Below the pieces are notes generated by a model, which searched no databases, was not told the DNA's origin, and worked only from the letters and a program-made list of their open reading frames with translations. A DNA stretch of 64,000 nucleotides from Paralvinella palmiformis (lineage: Eukaryota > Annelida > Polychaeta > Terebellida > Alvinellidae), in the NCBI GenBank assembly GCA_025642065.1, contig JAODUP010000427.1, positions 743,501 through 807,500 of the forward strand, read 5' to 3'. Of this stretch, positions 1-12,100 are shown one piece after another (the stretch's first letter is position 1; each line of letters opens with the position of its first letter). The position numbers and the translations under genes were made by a program.

Positions 1-241
1 GTAATATTTTTTGTTTCTAACAGATGCATTTATTAAACTTTTGTGTATAAAGTATCTTAAGCAATTACACATAGAATTTGACAGTAACTATTGTGAAAGA
101 AAACTTTTAGATGGAGTTTTGAAGTTGGCTATGTTTCTGTATTTAATTTAATTAAAAAAATATTGTTACATGTTGATTTAATAACAGTATAAGCAGCGAT
201 ATGAAATGCTCTTTCAAAATATGATGTATTTTACTTTACAG

Positions 242-335
242 ATGAACCAATCCTCATGTTTCAAAGAAACGTTTTCTACTCAAGAAGTAAAGAAAAGAAG
301 GTTTGTTTTCTATTTGTTTACCACATTTTTGTGTA

Positions 336-372
<37 letters not shown>

Positions 373-1708
373 TATTGGCTACAGGTACCCGTATCTGATT
401 AGTAGGCGTGATTGAACGTGTAGGGTGAGCAGGTAGTAATATTGTATTAATTCTGGATGCTATTAATTATTTGGGAACAAGTAATTAAATGGTTCATCAG
501 TTACTGATTATAAATGTTAAATGACAGACAATTATGTGAATTTGAAGCTGTAAATCTAGTTCATGTTTGATCTTCTGATGAGATGACACTGCTCTAACAC
601 TAGTATTCAAATTTTGACCAAGTGATATCTTAGTAAATACGGTGTGCCATTGCTAACCGTCGTCCACCGAAGAATATAACTAATCTTCTGTAGGGACAAA
701 CTTGTACCAATTTACTTTTGTTCCATGCTACATTTTTCACTATTAGTACATTGTTTTTGTGATGTTTACATGACTGATCATTGCTTGGCAGCTCACCAAT
801 CCAGAAATACTCCGACTATTGTATGCTGAAGCCAAAGAGAATGTGATAGATTCACGTTATCCACTTAACCAGGAAGACTGCGACTATCTGGCTGGATTAC
901 AAGCTCATATACACCATAAAGGCTTCTACGGACACATTCATAATCCAGCATATTACAAGTATATTAAAATAGCTACAATTGTTGTTTTTTCACATGATTT
1001 GTATGATATCTTATTTACTTAACAACAAGATAGCCTCATACTGAGTCCCATAGAAACAAACTTTTGAAGAAATAAATATTGCACTTTCGAGTAAGGTGGC
1101 ATTTTATGATGCACAAGACAACTACACTGTTTTGGGACATTAGCTAAAAGAGTTTAATTTTTTCGCATTTTTCAGAGATAAAATAAACCAGTTCTACCCA
1201 ACAAGATATGCAAAGAGGAAAAAGTCTCTATTCAGTAGTGATGATCAGCCCGAGGACAGATTGTCGGCCTGGCATCGTGCTGCCTCCAAGAAGTTACAGA
1301 GTGTCACTCTGGTGGAGGCATACAGGATGTACTTGGAGTACTGTTGGAAGCTGCCTTACTACGGGTAGGAAACGAGCGCAAGCTAAACTCCATATGAGGT
1401 GATTTTGTTTAATACTCTGATGAGCGAGATTATTGTGGAGGTTTGTTTCTTTACAGGGCAGCATTTTTCAGAGGTCAGATAGAACATCCTGGTCAAGCGC
1501 TGTTGACATCAGTTAAAGACGATCCTGTTTATGTGGCTATTAATCCATGTGGCATCTTCATTATTGACCTAGATGACTCAGTAAGTGTTTGTTGTTGTTG
1601 TTATTAGACTGAAGGGGGCTAATTCAGGGCTCAGTGGATCTTCCGTTTTACATGTTCTTTATTCTGCCTGCAGAATATTTTATGTTCTACAAATAAAATA
1701 GATATTTA

Positions 1709-1744
<36 letters not shown>

Positions 1745-4227
1745 ACACACCCACATATATGGATAGATCCATTAAAATGAAAGTGTTAAAATTCAAGCAT
1801 TGAATCTGATAATAGTGATATGTTAACTGCAAACATGATTTAATTGAAACTATGTATATTCCCTATATAGGTTATTAGGTAGGAATAAGAACTTTCATTG
1901 TAATATATTCACAATAGAACCATTTATCCAAAAGGAATTTAAACTGGACACATTTTTAGATTTAGATGCTTTCACAAGAAACAGCTTAATGAGAGCTGAT
2001 AACAGTCTTTCAAAAGAGGCAGACATCGTCATTATTCAGCTCTGTTAATTTCTTCTGGGAGCTCTAGGACGTCAATCTGTAGTGTGTGTTTTAATTTTGT
2101 TTGAGATGATAGGATGTTATGAAAGTAGAAGATATGTTCTAAATATAAAACAAATGATGGATTATGGAGCTGCGTGGTTAACAAACTAATGCTGTATTAG
2201 TCATTCCTTGTAATATATGATGACTGGTTGGAGAATAGACATCAGATGAGCTGTATGTAATTGGGTTGGCATTGGTCTTCTATCCAGGTATTCCTGTTGG
2301 GTCTCCTGTATGAGGACATGTCATGGGAGTATGCTGAACCATGCAACAAGGAGAACAAGAACTGTATACCATGCCTCTTCCTCCAGTTCCAGCAAGTGGA
2401 AAATGGTGAATGTGTCAGCAAGATACTGCAAGTGTTCTCCAGAGAGGTAGGACCATATGGCAACCTAGAGCTAGTACAGACGTGAAATATGGCAATAAGT
2501 TGTTATTATGCCGGTAAAATGCCATCAGCATTCTCTAGCGTATTAGTTAAGAAAGAGGCACAGTCCTGTAGTTGATGATCTGGTAGGGGTGTAAAGCCTC
2601 AGTCAGTTGTTCGTAAGAGAAAAGGGAATTAAGTTACATCACAACCAGATCCGTTGTGTAGGAGTTAGTTGATCAATGTATAATGTAGATTATATAAACA
2701 ATTAAGTCACTTGTGTTTTTATGGATGCCATTTTACTAAAAGAAAGGTAGTAATTGTGTTCTTTCATGTTTACAAGATAACAGAGCTCAAGTTCTTTTCA
2801 TTTTAACCATATTCTGTTTGGAAAACGAACAAATTTCCTCGCCAAGCTGTGATCGTTTAGTAACTACAGACCATTCCTCAGTAGTCTAAAGTTGTCATTG
2901 GTCAGGAGAGCTATTTAAGCTTTTGATGGCTTTATTTACCAGGCTAAGCTAATGGATGCTCTAATAGATACTTGCGTTGAGGTGAAGAGAACAAAGAAGT
3001 GTGGATGCGATGAGGTTGATGCACTAGGTAATGACGACGTGTCTGGTCTGTCCGCTATCAGCTCACCATTTCTTTTTACTGGCCATCTCTGTATCTGTCC
3101 GCCGATGATGCATGATTACTGTATTAACACAAGGCTTGTTAGCGTACCGTACACTGATGTACCATGTCATTTCACAAACTATGTTATTGCCAGCACCTTT
3201 TCCTCACATGATATTGTTGATCATTTCTCTAATGGAACGGCACAAGGTCAAAAGGTAATGCAAAATATTGTCCAGTTCCTGAAACCTTAAGCTGTATGTT
3301 CTTCGTCTGATACAATTTTGTGTTTTGGAGAGGGGGTGGGGGAGTATTTGTTCTGTGGCGAAGCAATAAAATACAGACCATATGCGTCTCTCTCATTTGA
3401 GGTACCTAAGCCATGTAAAATAACTCCCATTTAGGCCATTATTATTGTTACATGAGTACAAAATAAAAAAATTCACTATTTAGTTTTCAGCAACATACAA
3501 GACTGTTTGGAACAACTATACTGTAATACATGTATATGTAAATACACTTTTGATCTGAAATTACATGTTTGGCTGACCCCTGTTTAGATTGTTATAACCA
3601 GATAACACAAACAGCTTGTATTAAGTAATGTCAGATTTCAGGAGCACACAGTCCGTGTCTGGCTTCAAAATGGCAGTGCCCACAAACAAATGAGTTATCG
3701 TTGATTAACCAGCACTTTCAACTGGATTATTTAATATGTAGTTTGATCATGTTCATATTTTTGCATCATTTATAATTTGTTTGAGTATATTTGTAGTAGT
3801 TCTGAAAATTTTGACAAGCACTCATATCTAGATTGCTTTTAGCTTGAATTGCTGTTCACCATATGAGGATGTCAAATATCTGTGGATTGGTGAACTTCCT
3901 AGTTCTTTTGTTGTTCTTTTTATCATCTGGACCATTCAGTTTTCGACATGTTCATGACCTTGATTTCTGATTACTTTTTGTATTATCATTAATTGTGTAT
4001 ATTGTAATCCTTGTAAGTACTATGTGTATGTATGTGTGCTTGTTTTTGCATGGCCTCTGATCACTATAACCCACTATGTTTCTGTTCTTGCCTTTCTGTC
4101 AAACCAGGCTAGGCTAATGGATGCTTTGATAGATTCTTGTAGATTGCTGAGAGAAACATTAGAACCTGGACAGCACCACTGGGGTAAAATCTTAAGTGGT
4201 TTAACAGTATTAATAATGCTGTGTCTG

Positions 4228-4272
<45 letters not shown>

Positions 4273-7264
4273 TGTTTTGATCTATCATGTATATAATTAT
4301 TAAAATTACCTAAATCTCCTCCTAGAGTGTAATCTCTCATAATAGCTTTTACATGGTAATACTACTACATCACCTGTATATATTTTCATCACATTTAATT
4401 AAAAAGTTCTGTTTAACATTTCACTTATTCTCAGATGAAAGCTGGGGGTGTATTAAGATGCAGTTGCTTTAATTTGTTCAGGAAAGAAATCTTAAGATTT
4501 AATAATATTTGATCAATAGTGTTTTTATTTCCATTTTCCAAGTTTTTAATAATAAGATGGAAATAAGGTATTACTATAGTTAAAGCTGTTTTACCATTGA
4601 TTTCTTACCAAAAAATATAGAGCCCTGAAATAAAGAAATAAAAATAATTGTGTAAAAATCAAATTGTAAAAAGAGTAATGTAGATTTTGCTGATACTTTA
4701 TGACAATTTGTTCATCTTCACAGATGAGGATGAAGATGGCGTGTTAAAGGCCAACAAGGATACATGGAAAGAATTCAGTCGACTATCACTGGCTACTGTA
4801 AAGGGAGGTAAGTAAGAGGATTACTATTGAATCAGTGCTGCACGAGGGTGTACCTTGCTATAATGTTTGGCTACAGTTTGTTTATGTAACCCTAATGTTC
4901 ATCCTCATGGTGTAAAATGTTCTCTAAAAGTAAACAAGAGACCATATTAATAAAAAATAATTGAAATGTGGTTTGTGTGATAGTTCAGAAACTGAAAAAA
5001 TCAATGATATACCGAGGGTTTAGTCCATTAAATTCAACTGTAATAATTACTAGCATTATTTTCGATATTTGAAAACCTGTTCTTTACAACTGATGTTTTT
5101 ATTTGTTATAAAAGTTTTAATGCCATTAATTACTTGATTTGAATAAGAGTATTCCAATGGTGCAGTGGTTAGAGCACTGTGCTGCAAACCTCCATATGTC
5201 CCAGGTTTGACCTTTGCCACGGTCTGACCTCAACTCAACTTGAATTAATAAATTGCAGCATTATGCGATGAGAGGCATGGTGTTGTTATGATGATGATGA
5301 TGATGATTGATGTTTTATGTCCACTTTTGTGCACATGGTAAACTAAATGGGCTGAGCAACCTCCAAAGGTAATGAAGCAAAGTCAAAGATGAAACACCCT
5401 TCAGAGATGCCCATGCCAATATTCGAACTTAGGTGGTAGTGATCTGTGATCCAACATGCTACCAGTTAGACCAAGGAGGCGAGGTGCCCATTAGTGCTGT
5501 TATGATTGGAAGGTTTTCTGTCAAACAGAATTATAATGTTGTTAAATTTGATAGGACTTGTGCTTTATGCTGGGATCTTTAATTTTATTTATTGTATATA
5601 TTAATGATCTATGCAAAAGATATTATGTGTTAAAACGTAATCTGTTTGCAACCAATACAAACATGTTCTATAAAGGAAACATCAGTTCAGAAATACTTAA
5701 TTCTGAATTAGATCAAGTAAGCTAGTGATTTGATCTAAAATAAACACTTGATAGTCCAGTAATTGATATGAGGATTTTTTACAACTGTTATTAATACTTC
5801 AGTAGTAAAAACGAGGACTATATCAAATTCTTAACTGTCATCATAAGCAATAAATTTATTTGGTATATCTGTATACAATCACTAGAATATAAATTATATA
5901 TTATTGTATAGTTAATGTGCTCAGTCACACAAAGAGTTGTATGTTTTTAATAAGAAAAATTTCAAGCAAGATTAATATGAACTGAAATCATGAAAACTGT
6001 TAGAAGGACAGCTCACCTTCGGTTCAAATTTTCAGGACTAATACAAATATGCTCATACAAATTTTAAATGATGTCAAAATATGAACAGGATCAAGCGTAT
6101 ATTAAATAATCAAGTTTAAAGCATTGATTAATCAACTATTAATGGTCTGTGGACGCTGTCATTTTTATGATAAAGACAGACTGAATGATCTTAAAATCAG
6201 ATGTCACTTATCAGAAGCTGTTTGTAGTGCCCGGTTATAACAATGCAAACAGGGGTCATGTAATTTCGGAACAAAAGTGTGTCTACAAATATTACAGTAT
6301 AATTGCTCTAAACAGTCTCAAATGTTAGTGAAATGGCTAAAGAAAACTAAACAGTGAAATTCCTTAAGATGATTGTTTTATAGCCCTACTCTTGTAACAA
6401 AAAAAAACATATCTACAGAGCTGTCAGATTTATGCCAATGAACCGGAGACGGTGTCAACTAGTAGTAGTTAGGTTGAGCATGAGGGCAGTTAACGTCACG
6501 AGGATGGCTAAGCCAGAGCATCTCTGACCTGACTTGATTGGGATCCAGATGACCATATAATCCTTGTGCCATCTGAGGTCAGAACAACTGACTTTTTCCT
6601 TCCCCTCATACAATCTAGCTTTCGAGGAAGCCGTAATGGCTACCCTCCGGTAATTAGGATTAATTTTATATTTATTATATTGGGTAGAGTTTGTGATTAT
6701 TATTGGGTGATTTTGGGTTATTTGTATAAGCATTAATACACGTTTAAATCATATTACCTGAGGGTGAACTGTTCCTTTAATCACCGATAGTCAGGATCAT
6801 TGGCCATCATAATGCAGCATGATCTGTCTTATACACAGACACATTAGTCATCCAGTTATTGGTCTACTACACTGCTCTGAGAGTTGAGATCACATTCCAA
6901 TTTTATGTGGATCTGTGAGATAAGCCCTCCATCAGTAAAAGCTTTAATCTATTGATAATGTTCACTAAGGAGTAACCCCTTGCCCATATGTCCTCGGTGG
7001 TGAGATTAAGACATAAGGTGAATAATTTCATAATTCGTTCATACATTGTAGATGCAGTATATCACATATGTAGACCATGTTATGATGGAGGAGCTATCAT
7101 GCACATGCACAACAATAACTGATTTAACATTTTTGGCCATTTTAATTAGTCATCCCACGTTTTACTCTTTTTACTTACTGTATGTTTTTTTATGTGTATT
7201 TTCAGGTAAATGCATCAAGTCGCCACTGAAACGTCCAACAAAGAAAAAGAAATCAAAAAACTAA
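242..7264 (+). CDS. FRMD8: FRMD8-like FERM domain protein (5' partial)
   Basis: Exons read from the sequence: 242-300, 792-958, 1176-1364, 1457-1580, 2288-2446, then either 2943-3027 or 4108-4183, then 4724-4807 and 7206-7264 (TAA). All junctions are GT-AG and all phases join. The product matches the FERM domain of FRMD8 from memory: DEPILMFQRNVF, ILRLLYAEAKENVIDSRYP, a LPYYG-AAFF exon join, and LLGLLYEDMSWEYAEP in the F3 (PTB-like) lobe. FRMD8 is a cytoplasmic/plasma-membrane adaptor that binds iRhoms and stabilises the iRhom-ADAM17 sheddase complex in vertebrates. Upstream exons (F1 lobe start) lie outside the window. The C-terminus is short and basic (ends KKKKSKN) and lacks the long tail of the human protein (464 aa). 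KRIT1 or other FERM proteins fit less well. Confidence 0.88.
339..368. repeat. (GA)n microsatellite
   Basis: Uninterrupted GA run in the first visible FRMD8 intron. Confidence 0.95.
1710..1741. repeat. (AT)n microsatellite
   Basis: AT run followed by a short ACAC tract in an FRMD8 intron. Confidence 0.95.
2943..3027 (+). CDS. FRMD8: FRMD8 alternative exon a
   Basis: 85-nt exon (1 mod 3) beginning GCT AAG CTA ATG GAT GCT and encoding AKLMDALIDTC followed by a Lys/Cys-rich stretch (VEVKRTKKCGCDEVDAL). The acceptor is TTTATTTACCAG and the donor GTAATG. It encodes the helix that closes the FERM F3 lobe, aligned to ELMSSLIEYC of human FRMD8. Its sister at 4108-4183 encodes the same helix. Confidence 0.75.
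3555..3810 (-). repeat. Diverged fragment of the T2-like MITE family
   Basis: Shares scattered blocks with the better copies near 6.0, 11.8 and 33.2 kb (for example ACCCCTGTTTA, GGATTATTTAATATGT, GATTAA-CAGCACTTT), but no terminal inverted repeat remains. It lies between the two alternative exons of FRMD8. Confidence 0.5.
4108..4183 (+). CDS. FRMD8: FRMD8 alternative exon b
   Basis: 76-nt exon (1 mod 3) beginning GCT AGG CTA ATG GAT GCT and encoding ARLMDALIDSC then RLLRETLEPGQHHW. The acceptor has a good pyrimidine tract (TTTCTGTC AAACCAG) and the donor is GTAAAA. It is a clear tandem duplicate of 2943-3027: the first 11 residues differ at two positions and the tails are unrelated. Either exon joins the 4724 exon in frame; including both would shift the frame. 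Confidence 0.75.
4230..4270. repeat. (AT)n microsatellite
   Basis: AT run starting 46 nt downstream of alternative exon b of FRMD8. Confidence 0.95.
5155..5285 (+). mobile_element. tRNA-derived SINE, group C
   Basis: The head resembles a Pol III promoter: an A-box-like TGGTGCAGTGGTTAGAGCA and, about 40 nt on, a B-box-like AGGTTTGACCTT. It has no acceptor-stem complementarity, so it is not a tRNA gene. It sits in the last FRMD8 intron, next to a SINE of group A in the opposite orientation. Confidence 0.6.
5290..5492 (-). mobile_element. tRNA-derived SINE, group A, copy 1
   Basis: Reverse-oriented member of the commonest SINE in the window. On the minus strand it has a tRNA-like head (CCTTGGTCTAACTGGTAGC, then a decayed B box), a conserved body (GTGCACAAAAGTGG) and a (ATC)n tail, seen here as the leading TGATGATGATGATGA. 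Confidence 0.75.
6004..6780. mobile_element. T2/Kolobok-like MITE, full length
   Basis: Ends are inverted repeats: AAGGACAGCTCACCTTCGG on the left and, reading inward from the right, TTAAAGGAACAGTTCACC. The right end has the flanking TTAA; the left flank is TTAG. About 775 bp with no convincing reading frame. It lies in the last FRMD8 intron. Confidence 0.65.
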
Positions 7265-7384
7265 CTACAGTTCTCAGCATTCTACATTTCTTTAAATTAA
7301 CTCTAAGGATTTGTTGTCTCTGAGTGTCCAGTCAGAGTACAATCAGGATTGTCATTGCGTTGTGTCCAGAGAATTATTTTTAAT

Positions 7385-7390
7385 AATAAA
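7385..7390 (+). terminator. FRMD8 polyadenylation signal
   Basis: AATAAA about 120 nt after the FRMD8 stop codon and ahead of the convergent neighbour; the most likely cleavage signal of this gene. Confidence 0.5.
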
Positions 7391-9158
7391 CCAGTGTATA
7401 AGAAACAAGTTTTAACAGGACAAATAGCTAGGAAGTACTGTCTAGGCTTTGTTTATTTTGTTTTATTTAGGCACATATAAGATCATCTTTGGTTGAATTC
7501 ATCTGCCATCATCAAACTATTAACTTATCCTGATGTTCTGTTGCAAATATGAAAGCCAAAAAAATCAAATTTCAAATATTCCTTGTTTTTATGAAACTTT
7601 TATGAGTTTTGTTTGTGTGTTTTAATCTTGGCCAGATTGTCTGTGATAACCACTAGTAAGCCTACGTTAAGATGGCTTTTAGCTATGCAGCGAGTTGTCC
7701 ACCGAGTACGGCATCTACATGCTGCTGTGCACCAGTGCGGCTATTCATGTTATTTTGATGCTACCCTATCTGATTTCGACAGAATTTCATTGGTGATGGG
7801 AATACTATTTCTGTACATCGTACGCACTTGGAGAAGTGTATGTTTTGTGTGGCTGCTTTTCACCAATTTGTGTGCAATTATGATTTCATCATTCCTGGAG
7901 TTTTAACCAAAAACGCCTCGTATTCATCTCCATTCTCGAGTGTGTATACCACGTGGCATGTGTACTGGAAATTCTTGCCACATATTTTCTATGATTATTT
8001 TATTTTTATGAATCAATTCCTTCGTAGCGGTCTGTGTAGAATCTCACGACTTGCCCGTATGTAATATTTTTATCGGTTGTATATAGATAGTGACAGAATT
8101 ACGTTCGCAATAATTCACGCTTTCGTGCATCAAATGTTGAAAATAGATGTTTTCCTTCCTCTCCATAATAACATTTGTTTTGATAAGTACGTAACATCCA
8201 ATCAGTTTGTATCATCATGAGCTTGAAAGCCTGCTATTGTTCTTGGATACAGTCTATGGTCAATAAAGGCCATGTCAGATCGGGATTTTCGCTTTTCCCT
8301 AATTTGACATCAGTTTTGATGGTTTGGTAGCAGGTTTGATGCGTGAATGTCCATTTAACTCTATACTGATTGAAGTGTTAAAATATTGAGTATGTCCACT
8401 GTACAGTTCATACAAGATAATAAATCTGAACTCAAAGTAACTTCATCAGGCAGGTCTTCTTCAAATGGCCTTCGCCACACTTCAGTTGACTTACATCTGC
8501 GTTTGAATATTTTAGAAAAATTGTTATCACTTATTCCATTACCAACATCACACGTGTTAATAATTAATTATATAGCCATAGCTTGTGGTCACCATATCCT
8601 CACACCTATACTGAAACCATGTTTGATAAGACAAATATGGAATTTCAGTTTCAGGGGCTATTCATGAAAACACTTGTTATTCACCTTGGTGTAATTATTA
8701 ACCATAGAGATCCTGCTTTATTTTATTTTTTAGTAATTCATCAAGATTTGTCAAATATATTTATATATTTTTTTTTTTATAAGTTGGACCTTCTGGAGGA
8801 TATTGTAATTTGTTACATGGACTAAGTTATTGGCCCATGTTTCAGATAATAACCTGTACGTGAATCAATCAAATATCCTTTTTGACATATTGCAGATATA
8901 AACAAATCTAATGTATCAAATATGAACGTGTTCAAAACGAAGATCCTAGTAGCAGTAGTAGATGAATGCATTGTTTGAAATAAGATTTTTCACAGGAATT
9001 TATTTTCCTACAAAACCGTATATTGTAAAATCATATGGCAGTAACATGAGAAAATATTAATTGTATCAAATATGTGCAAGTTATCACACACACACACACG
9101 GATAAACATGGATGAATGTCTGTGCTTAAAATATAAAATTCTCTTGTACATGTCATGA
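7391..9158. other. Intergenic, convergent gene ends
   Basis: Gap between the 3' ends of FRMD8 (+) and MAD2L1BP (-). Short open frames exist (for example 7613-7906) but show no conserved domain. A TTTATT at 8999-9004 (AATAAA on the minus strand) is a candidate polyadenylation signal for MAD2L1BP. There is a short (AC)n near 9090. Confidence 0.6.
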
Positions 9159-12100
9159 TTACATACGACCAGGCTTAGTAGTTCTATCTTTATAGCCTTT
9201 TATACACGTAGGCAGTTGGTACCATAAATAACCAGTCTGTACGAGATCGTATGGGTCACAGTGTACACTTTGGCTTAGTGGAGTCTTAGTCAATGCTGCT
9301 GGGGTCTCGCATTTACACGCCCAAGAAACGGACTCGACTTCCTTCACATTTTGTCTGTGGCATTCTGTATGCAGACGACAAGCCGGCATACTGTGAAAAG
9401 AGTGTTCACCACCTTTAGCTGTGTTATGGTCATCAGTTTCTATGAAGCTTCTCTGTGACGACACATCGAGGAGTGATGCATTCAGTGGCTCCACTCCAGA
9501 TATGTTAAATTCAGTTTCGTTCGGTCTGCTCCACTCTTCAGTACTGCTGTTGTTTGGATAAATAAAATGCACCGACAAACGGCTTCCACTGCTCGGCAGC
9601 TTGAACCTTGGCTTTGGAATGATTGGCGCTTCACAGGTATACTCCTCTGGCATCTCTAGGAGAACAAACACCCTGGCACACGATCTAAGCTGATGACTTT
9701 CGACAAAGAAAGGTGATGCCGTTAGCTCTCTGAACAGCTGTGCCTTGCACTGACTCAAAGTGAGGATCTTTCCACTGTACAGTGAAGTCGGAAACTGAAT
9801 CATGTAAGATTCTTTTGGCAATACACTAGTTGAGCCTACCAGGATCAATACACGCCTGATTGAGACTGCTGACGTGAATGCCTGTTCTAATGTAGAGATA
9901 ACTTCTGACATGTGCTGGACATACAGCTTTTGCTGGCGTATTTCCAGTCCCTTCCTGGAAAACGACTGATAACCCGGAAGAAGTGTGCAATCTTGCTGTT
10001 TGTTCTGAAAACACACCAAAAAATCAGCTTTAGTTGGTTCTCATGGATAAGATCTAGCTAATATTTATTTCTAAAAATGAATTGTTTCATGTTAAATCGG
10101 GACAAAATATAAATAATACTATGTTACATAAATGCCAAAATAAAGTTGAGTAGGTAAATATCAAATTAAAACTGATTTAATCAACTCATTGTTATGACGG
10201 CTCATCAGAGATTACATAATTATCATCTGCTTTACATGACCCTCTGTATTTAACCAAAGTCATTATTAGGTGTCTGGATTAGAAGGTCGCATATTTATAA
10301 CCTACATCAAGATGAGAACATTAGTATTATTACCAGCTTGATCAGTGATATTTAAAAAAGATTTCTGTCATGCCAAATTAGAATGAAAAATATTAAATAC
10401 TCTCCAAGGACTGAGGTGCAAACTAAACACAAAATATATCATCGTGGGAATGGACAGTTTGTGATGACATGACATTTTAGGTGTCTCATAAATGTCCCAG
10501 TTACCAAAAACCCATAAAAATAGTTCTGTCAACTATAAATACTGTACAATATTTCCAGATGATATTACATGACTGTACTTTCACAGTAAATGCTAAGCAT
10601 CACAATGAATATATAATTTCTTAACAGATTTATTCCAACACAGAGAAAAGTGAACTACTGAAACAGGCAAGACTAATTTACTGGTGACTGGAAAAATTTC
10701 AAGAAAAATACTAAATAAAATAGGGATAATGTTTTCTGGGAATAGTTCACAATATATTATTGTACTAGAAACAAATAAATGAACCAACGTGAGAGATATA
10801 CTATAGAAGGAAAACAAATAAATCAGTAGGCCTGTGTATATACTATGTACACATTTAAATACATTTTGACACTAATGTTTTTGTTTATTTCTGGGCTTCA
10901 TTTATTATCAATGTTGATGTTTTTTAGCCGATAATCTACTTGATCTTCTGATGAAATACTAGTACAGTTAATAGACTGGAAAGCAGTGTTCTCACCTGAA
11001 ATCTAATAACAATGTTTCCCGACACAATTACAACATTTTGGCAAATTATTGTAATCCAGTAGACATTTATGTAACGATATATGGCTAAATTCGCAAGTGC
11101 ACAGCAATCCAAGTTTCCACCAGACGGGGGAAACCAAGAAAATAACATTGCGCTAGTCACAGATCCATCATACAACTTCTATACTGCTTCTCATCACATT
11201 CAATAAAACACTTGAAACCCTGAATATTTATCATTAGAAATAATGTGTATTTAAAGTGTTCAATTCCTGGACGGCCTAGGAACTCTGATCCAAGAAATCT
11301 TGTCATGAATTTGCTATTTTCACTGATCTATCTCACAATGAAACTCGTTTGCTCTTCCATGACAATCTTGTTCAGAGACTCGTCAAAGGTAATGAATGAT
11401 CCAATGCTCTGATGTCACTGATCAGTCTTTCTTTTCAAGTAATGATCCATGCCAAAACATAATATGTAGGCTATCTCGGTGGGATTCATGACAAAATCCA
11501 CAACAATATCACTGTCTAGAAACATACTGCTGAATAGATCACCTATCTTGGTCATCTTATTGTAAGAGAAATGACAGAGTACACATTTGAACTATCTTTG
11601 TTCTCTTAGTTTTAACTGACACTAAGTATGGATGTTCTGCATCAATGGAACAATGTTGTCATTAATAGTATTATAAAGTAGTATTAATTTGTATTATTAA
11701 TACAAATTACACAGATCATCAACGTGAACAGAAACATTTAAATCACCACCAAAATTATGCTTCTTGCTGGGTTCAATTTCATTATGATGTTCAGTAGAAG
11801 TGGAAGTGACTGGGCTAGTGAGCAAACTGAAATGCTGTGACGTGACACAGGTGCTCTCTAGACTGATGCGGATTACAGTTTCTCTTGAGCATTAATATCT
11901 GAGCCATTTTGAATCATCTTCCTCTTGTAAAGTTGCTTCTGGCTCAAACTGTAATGGTTGTATATCATTCATGACATAATTTTAACAAAATAATGCCGTT
12001 TAGTTATGGAATAATTCTTTGCTCACACTTGCTTACATGCTATTAAAGTATTATTGTACAGGCTCTACAGACTTCAGGTCAACCAGATACACTGAAGTGA

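Noticed and set aside
2261..2485. Reading of FRMD8 exon 5 through its donor site
   Set aside because: The conserved segment ends at 2446 before GTAGGA; the rest is intron.
7613..8064. Possible small gene downstream of FRMD8
   Set aside because: Overlapping short frames in different phases, no splice context, no recognised motif; likely 3' flanking DNA.
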